64,000 bases of DNA from Cephalotus follicularis (taxonomy: Eukaryota > Streptophyta > Magnoliopsida > Oxalidales > Cephalotaceae), in NCBI GenBank assembly GCA_001972305.1, contig BDDD01000919.1, forward strand, positions 401,715 through 465,714. The letters run 5' to 3'. Positions 58,880 through 64,000 of this stretch are shown here, in pieces (the first letter of the stretch is position 1; every line of letters starts with the position of its first letter). The notes below the pieces were generated by a model. It did not search any database, was not told the DNA's origin, and saw nothing but the letters and a program-made list of their open reading frames with translations. Made by a program: the position numbers and the translations under genes.

Positions 58880-59229
58880 TTTTTTATAAGATTAGTTCTT
58901 GGGTCCATCTCATTAAATGTTAATAGTTAGTTGAAGGAATGGGCTCAATCACTCGCGTGGAAGAAACCGAAAGAGGTAAATTTAAAGAGATGGGTGTGGG
59001 AAGTATTTAATTAAAGGTTGACCGAAAACATAAGGATGACAGGTGAAGTTCGGTGACAACTAAAAAGCCTTGTTTTTTACGATAGAAGTTCGTGGTAAAA
59101 AGATAATTTCATTCCTCCTTAAATTTAGATTTAAACAATTCGTTTTGCAAACATATATGGTTATTATGTTAATTTATATATAGATCATATATATTAATTT
59201 TTTATGTGAAAAAAATCTATCTATATACA
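58880..59229. other. Metacaspase upstream region, no gene
   Basis: AT-rich sequence up to the gypsy LTR. No gene or clear motif beyond the TATA candidate. Confidence 0.5.
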
Positions 59230-59993
59230 TAACGACACGTGTCCTACGCAGACGTAGTCAAGTGTCTAGGAGCATTAAAACTTACATGTGTATGGGTCAG
59301 AGGAAACTTATTAACTAAAGCTAGAGAAGCAGGTGAAGACATTCTCTTCGGCCTCCTTGGTTGCATTACAGAGGACGTCCTCCTCGGTTCCAGTGTCGAG
59401 GACCTCCTCCTCGACTGCATCGCAGAAGACTTCTTCCTCGGTAGCATTGCAGATGACCTAATGCTTCAAGCGCCAGCCCTTGAAGAAACTCTCGACGTTA
59501 AAGACCTTGAAGCGGATAAGATACCAGAGGACCTCTCTTTCCTCGTCCTCCCCAGGATGAGGCCATAAAATCAGCCTACATTCTAGGGATTCACCTCTTC
59601 AAACATGAAAAGATAAGATATGATAAACGTCTTATAGGGAATGTACCACCGAATCCCGCGGAGATCAAGGAAAATGTCCGAGATCCTCAGCATTTCCTTA
59701 GGGGCACAACAACCACCTCTGATTTACACGCTCAGGCAGTTACAAACCAACACTATAAATACCAGTTTCACAGTCAAAACAAAGGTCAGCCATTTTTACT
59801 CTCAAAAGAACCTTATTTTCTCTGTGCAGTGCCTAACTTGAGCGTCGGAGTGTCCTCAGGAGAACAACCTCCTGGACCTTCAACAAGTTTGCTTACCTTG
59901 TGCAGACCGTTCTTCTCAGGCATTTTTTTGAGCGTTTCCATTAACAAATCAAAACCCTCCACGTAGAGTACTGTTGAAAGAAGGTTTTTTGCA
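59230..59993 (+). repeat. 5' LTR of the Tat/Athila-like element
   Basis: It contains ACACGTGTCC (G-box) near its left end and a run of about 30-base units around GAGGAC(C/G)TCCTCCTCG (59335-59460). A TATA box CTATAAATACC lies near 59753. The end is TTTTGCA before the PBS. The left boundary is not fixed by a duplication. Confidence 0.6.
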
Positions 59994-60044
59994 TTAATAG
60001 TTGGCGCCGTCTGTAGGAAGCGCAGCAAAAAGCCATCAAGAATC

Positions 60045-61592
60045 ATGCCTCCGAGAAAGAATATCAACAACCAGTCTGGAGCCACCAGCAACCGACAACA
60101 GGAGATCCCACCTCCTCCTCCTCCTAAAGCTGGTCAAATTGCGGCTCCGGAATAAGCTCTCGTCAATCAGCTCCTCCAAGGAATGGAGCGCCTCACAAAC
60201 TTATTGGCAACCAATCTAGCCAACCAGGGCCAGGCTGGACCTGCCCGAACAAATGACCGAGGACAAAGCGGTCTTGACAGGCCAATGGTGGAGATTGGAC
60301 ACCCCAGAGGTGCCAGGTGAAACCCGCCGAGGGGAGAGAGACTCCCCCCGAGGAGGTCAGAGGACAATATTCCCCTAGGGAGGAGACCTAAGATCAATGT
60401 ATCTCAGAGGGCAGAGTTCTCAACTACCCGAGATCAGCCCAACGATCCCAGAAGAGTGCATCCTGAGCACCATGCCATGGAGGTGGATCCCCAAGGGGAA
60501 GCCATGGGGGCAAAGGATGCACGAGCGCGATCCAATGCCCCACGCAGAGCAGGAACGGTCCAGGGGAGCAGGGTAGACCGTGCGGCCACACTGGCCGGGG
60601 AGTCACGAGTCTTTGGTAGGGCCAGGAACATGGAGGATGTGGAGCAAGCAATGAATAGAAGGCTTGCTACGCACCTACATCCAAACAATGTTGGTGCACC
60701 AAGCCTCGAATGCCACACCTTGTCGAGGATTCCCGGCAACATTAACTGGTGCAGCCCAGTCGTGGTATTTCACCCTGGCTAAGGGTTCGGTGGAGAATTT
60801 CGATCAGTTTATGGAATTGTTCGTAACCAAGTTCCTCAACAGTACTATGCAGAGGAGGAACTCTACCCATTTGATCAATGTGGTACAGGGAAGAGATGAG
60901 TCACTAAGAGATTACCTTACCAGATTCAACAGGGAGTCTCTCACAGTAAAAGACCTGGAGCCATCATTCGTCATGGCAGTGGCTTGAGGAACAACTCGTC
61001 CTTTACTTTCTCTCTTTTGAAGAAACCCGCATTGGACATGGCAGGCCTGCTGAAGAGAGCAAAAAAATATGTCAATGCCGATGAAGATATGGCGGCTAGG
61101 AAACAAAAAACACCATGGTCGGGCCATCAGGAGGAGAAAGGGGAGCATTCACGAAATGCTCCCGGAAGAAAGAGAAGAGGAAGGAGAGGTCAGAACTGTC
61201 CAAGGAAGACCTCATGCACAAACTCTCCAGGAGAGAGGACTCACCCAGGGGAGGGGCACCTATCCCATTCTACAACAACTTCGCCCCCCTCCTGGACACA
61301 CACAAAAGAATACTTGTTGTGGAGAAGGATAAGGTCCCCATCCAATGGCCTGAAAAGATGATGTCCCTAGTAGAGAAGAGGGAAGTGGAAAAATATTACC
61401 GGTACCATCGTGACCACGGCCACGATACCGAGGAGTGCAGGCAATTGAAGAATCAGATTGAGGACCTGATTCAGAAGGGTCACCTGCGCAAGTATGTGGA
61501 CAGAGATGCTCCCCAGGGAAGAAGGGAGCAAAGGAGAGAAGAGGCTCCTCGACAACAACAGGAGTAGCAGCAACAGGAACCCAGGGGTGTTA
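60045..61592 (+). pseudogene. gag: Gypsy gag remnant
   Basis: ATG at 60045 (MPPRKNINNQSGATS). The coding signal moves through all three frames: a Retrotrans_gag block GAAQSWYFTLAKGSVENFDQF..RDYLTRFNRE (about 60750-60960), KKYVNADEDM (about 61062), then YHRDHGHDTEECRQLKNQIE and LIQKGHLRKYV (about 61400-61500), which is characteristic of Tat-type gag. Stops and at least three frameshifts make it dead. The reading ends at the LTR insertion at 61593. Confidence 0.85.
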
Positions 61593-62224
61593 TGTAACGC
61601 CCCAAACCCCAAGGGTCAACCCCCAAGGTTTGACGCGCTACTAACAGTATCATTCATTTAATATTCAGCGGAAATTAAAACCTTTCAACAATATAATAAT
61701 GCATGCGAATAAAACCAATTAAATATCATTTGCGTGGATAAACCCAGTGTTATACAATACTGTTCATAAAAGGCTCTGCCACATGTCTGCAGGTCAAGAA
61801 AAACAATATTCAAAATATAAATAAGTCGGTCGTCGATCTGCTGTGGAGGAGACTCACCCGGGGCTTCAATCCTCGGCTAGCTGCGAAGCTCCACCTGTAC
61901 CTGACCCATTACATTAAAATGCAATGGGTCAGCGACCACTGGTCGTGTAGGAACTACAACCCACTCATGCATGGAGATGCAGATGTAGCAGGCAATATGC
62001 AATGCAAATGAGAGATGCAATATATATAACAGTATAATCCAATCAATGAACAGTCAAAGACAGTATCACACAAACATATACAAGCAGAGGAGAATAAATG
62101 TGCATGCCTGCATAATCCTTAGCATCATTATTATCCTTTATTCCCGGACTACTCTACTCGAATCATACATAAAATCATATCACAGAGGAGTCTAGTCCGG
62201 TCATCCTATGGTCGGGTCAGTATA

Positions 62225-62470
62225 CATGGTTCACCTTTAGGATCACCAGCCCGTGGAATTCTCCTCCGGTTCACCTCCTGAGCGGTTCACCCTTTGCTCA
62301 CCTGCTCGCGGTTCACCCCTTGGATCACCAGCCTTGGCGGAATTCACCCTTAGGTTCACCATTGGCGGTTCGCCCGAGGATCACCTGCCTCGCGGAGTTC
62401 ACCCTGTAGGTTCACCTGCTTGGCGGAATTCTCCCCTGTTGGGCTCACCAGCTCGGACCATTTATCTAAA
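62225..62470. repeat. GGTTCACC minisatellite in the minus-strand LTR
   Basis: About ten imperfect units of 20-25 bases built from GGTTCACC, GGATCACC and GCGGAATTC. It occupies a place like that of the GTCACC array at 3766-3945. Confidence 0.8.
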
Positions 62471-62944
62471 TCTTTTCCTCACTTATTTCCCTTTCCTTTT
62501 TCTTTGGCTTCCTTACGCCATTCCTTAAGTCAGACCAGGGCTCACCATTGTGCAGGGCACTTCCCTTGCACAAGGTTCGCCTCAGCACGTGCATGACGCA
62601 TGCAAGACCTCATTCACTTCTTAATTATTTGCACGAGTATTTTCATGTGTCAATTCCCTTATCCTCAAGTATTAGTCAGGGCGCATGCATGCTTAATTTA
62701 CCCTTAAATTCCTTTCCTCAATGGAAGCAGGTAAAGCCACTCTTCATCATATATCATTCGCCAGGGGACACTTACACATACATGTCCCACTGTTCTTATC
62801 CTACTTCCCATTTAATTCCCTTTTCCCACAATTACAGCTCTCAGCCTTTTTGTCCACTGACTGACGCGTTAAACATCAGTTCAATCACTCGTGATATTGG
62901 CTTCTTAAAGACTCGTGGCTGAGCACAATTAAATATATATATAT

Positions 62945-64000
62945 GTACCAAAACGCATGGCTACAGTGCATAACAAGCAGGGCACGTACTGTAGCGCTCT
63001 GGCAGGACGTGTAGCGCCAGGACACGTGCGGGAAGGAGTATGGTGTGCACAGGCCATCTCGGACGCATATATATACACATATGTTTACATTTGAGCGTCT
63101 TCTCCTCTGGAACACAGACAGGGGCTGTGCTTGACGCATAACCAACACATGGTAGAGAAGAGCTTGCCTGCATGGCGAGGACGCAGGCATGGTTGGGCAC
63201 CACCTCGGCATGCTCGGCGCATGCATGATTGGCTGCACCCATGCTCGGACGCATGTAAGGCAGTGGAGGGCTCGGCAAATACGCATGGCAGAGGACGATG
63301 GTGTCCCCTGCACTTGGTCCCTGGCACCTAGACGCTCCCCAGGTGCATGCATGGCAGAGGAGAGCTTGCTGGCGCTTATGTTTCATATATAGGCATTGTC
63401 AAAGGAAGGCTCAGAGGTTGTGCTCAGCGCTCGGCGCCGCAACAGAGGAGGCCGTGCGCCTTGGCAGAGGAGCACCATGATGCATGTATGGCAGAGGACA
63501 GTGGTTGGGCGCCTACGTCGCACGCAGAGAACGCATGCACGGGACGCATGGAGGTATACAGTGAGGAGTCCACCGCCATTTCATGCACGGGAAGCATGCT
63601 AAATAGTGTTCATGGCACCTTGGACGCATGCTTGTTCGGTAAGACGCTTCCTCTGCACCTGAGCACGATGGGTATCTCGCTCATAGGTTCCTCTGATACA
63701 TGCCCATCTCGGCGTCTGGTGGGGAATGACGTGCTCTGATACATAACAGAAGATGATTTAGCATACACCACCATTGGACGAGTGGCAGAGAAGAGCCATA
63801 CATGAGTGGAGAGCTCTAGCGGTCGACTTGCAATGCTGGGGACGCATGCAGTCAGTGAGGAGCTCGACATCTACGGCGTTAATGGCAGAGGAGGGCTCTT
63901 CACACAGGTGTGTCCTCGGCGTACAATTTGGGATGCATAGTACGGTGGCATCCTCGGCGCCATGACAGTGGAGAGCCATAGATGGCAATGGCACCTTGGA
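62945..64000. repeat. CGCATGCATGGCAGAGGA-type dispersed array
   Basis: Words GACGCATG, CATGGCAGAGGA and GGGCTCGGC recur every 40-90 bases to the window end. Several overlapping frames of 60-155 codons here are by-products of the repeats and are not genes. Confidence 0.7.

Larger units (their letters stand above)
59230..61592 (+). mobile_element. Tat/Athila-like Ty3/gypsy element, 5' part
   Basis: LTR (left end uncertain, near 59230-59240; right end near 59993), primer-binding site and gag are present. The PBS TGGCGCCGTCTGTAGGA at 60002 is of the kind used by the Tat/Athila branch. Pol is not in the window because a second LTR cuts in at 61593. Confidence 0.8.
61593..64000 (-). mobile_element. 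Gypsy LTR in minus orientation, runs off the window
   Basis: The sequence starts TGTAACGCCCCAAACCCC. Its first 220 bases mirror, in reverse complement, the last part of the LTRs at 4852 and 14512: GCATGCG near CGGAAAT, GGATAAACCCA, and CTGCAGGTCAAG against CTTGCCTGCTGG-type words. So it is a relative of those LTRs on the other strand. Two minisatellites follow. Whether a full element or solo LTR lies here cannot be decided. Confidence 0.65.

Noticed and set aside
59239-59568. A 109-codon acidic frame upstream of the metacaspase
   Set aside because: It is the translation of about 30-base repeats (GAGGACCTCCTCCTCG) inside the Tat/Athila-like LTR.
62885-63994. Many frames of 60-155 codons on both strands at the window end
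   Set aside because: All are produced by the GCATGG/GCAGAGG repeats and are not conserved in any recognisable way.

Overview
This is nuclear DNA from a flowering plant, most likely a eudicot. The evidence is two intact, intron-containing plant genes (translation initiation factor eIF4G and a type I metacaspase) embedded in plant-type LTR retrotransposons and DNA transposons, with AT-rich intergenic sequence and one 11-base N gap. I cannot name the species. Well over two thirds of the window is mobile-element DNA, and most of it is broken by stops, frameshifts and nested insertions. All coordinates, splice sites and target-site duplications (TSDs) were read by eye.

Layout. 1-4852: 3' part of a Ty3/gypsy chromovirus (reverse transcriptase to chromodomain) with its 3' LTR. 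About 5700-18345: a MuDR/MULE transposase pseudogene, with a small GRF-zinc-finger pseudogene on the opposite strand. The MULE coding sequence is split by a gypsy solo LTR (5933-14512, TSD TTGAG), which is itself split by a Ty1/copia element (6324-12251, TSD TCGAC). 18590-20400: hAT remnants. 21733-33096: a Ty1/copia element (TSD CTAAT) with a SINE-like insertion in its leader. Its pol is interrupted by a minus-strand, coding-less LTR element (25522-30870, TSD TATTG) that contains the N gap.

33100-41772: eIF4G, nine coding exons on the + strand, with telo-box motifs and a 5'-UTR intron. 42663-54221: a short-LTR copia relic (A) with a second copia-type element (B, 43919-50172, TSD AGGTA) inside its gag. 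B keeps gag but has no pol. In pol's place lies an intact 376-codon ORF with its own TATA box and the same CAGCCGACTG motif that is arrayed in B's LTRs. 54691-58737: type I metacaspase, minus strand, five exons, convergent with eIF4G. 59230-61592: LTR, primer-binding site and broken gag of a Tat/Athila-like gypsy element, cut at 61593 by a minus-oriented gypsy LTR that runs off the window.

The two host genes have no evident functional link: one acts in cap-dependent translation, the other is a cysteine protease. They are tail-to-tail neighbours pushed apart by the A+B insertion. The most unusual object is element B, a pol-less retrotransposon that appears to have two promoters of the same design.
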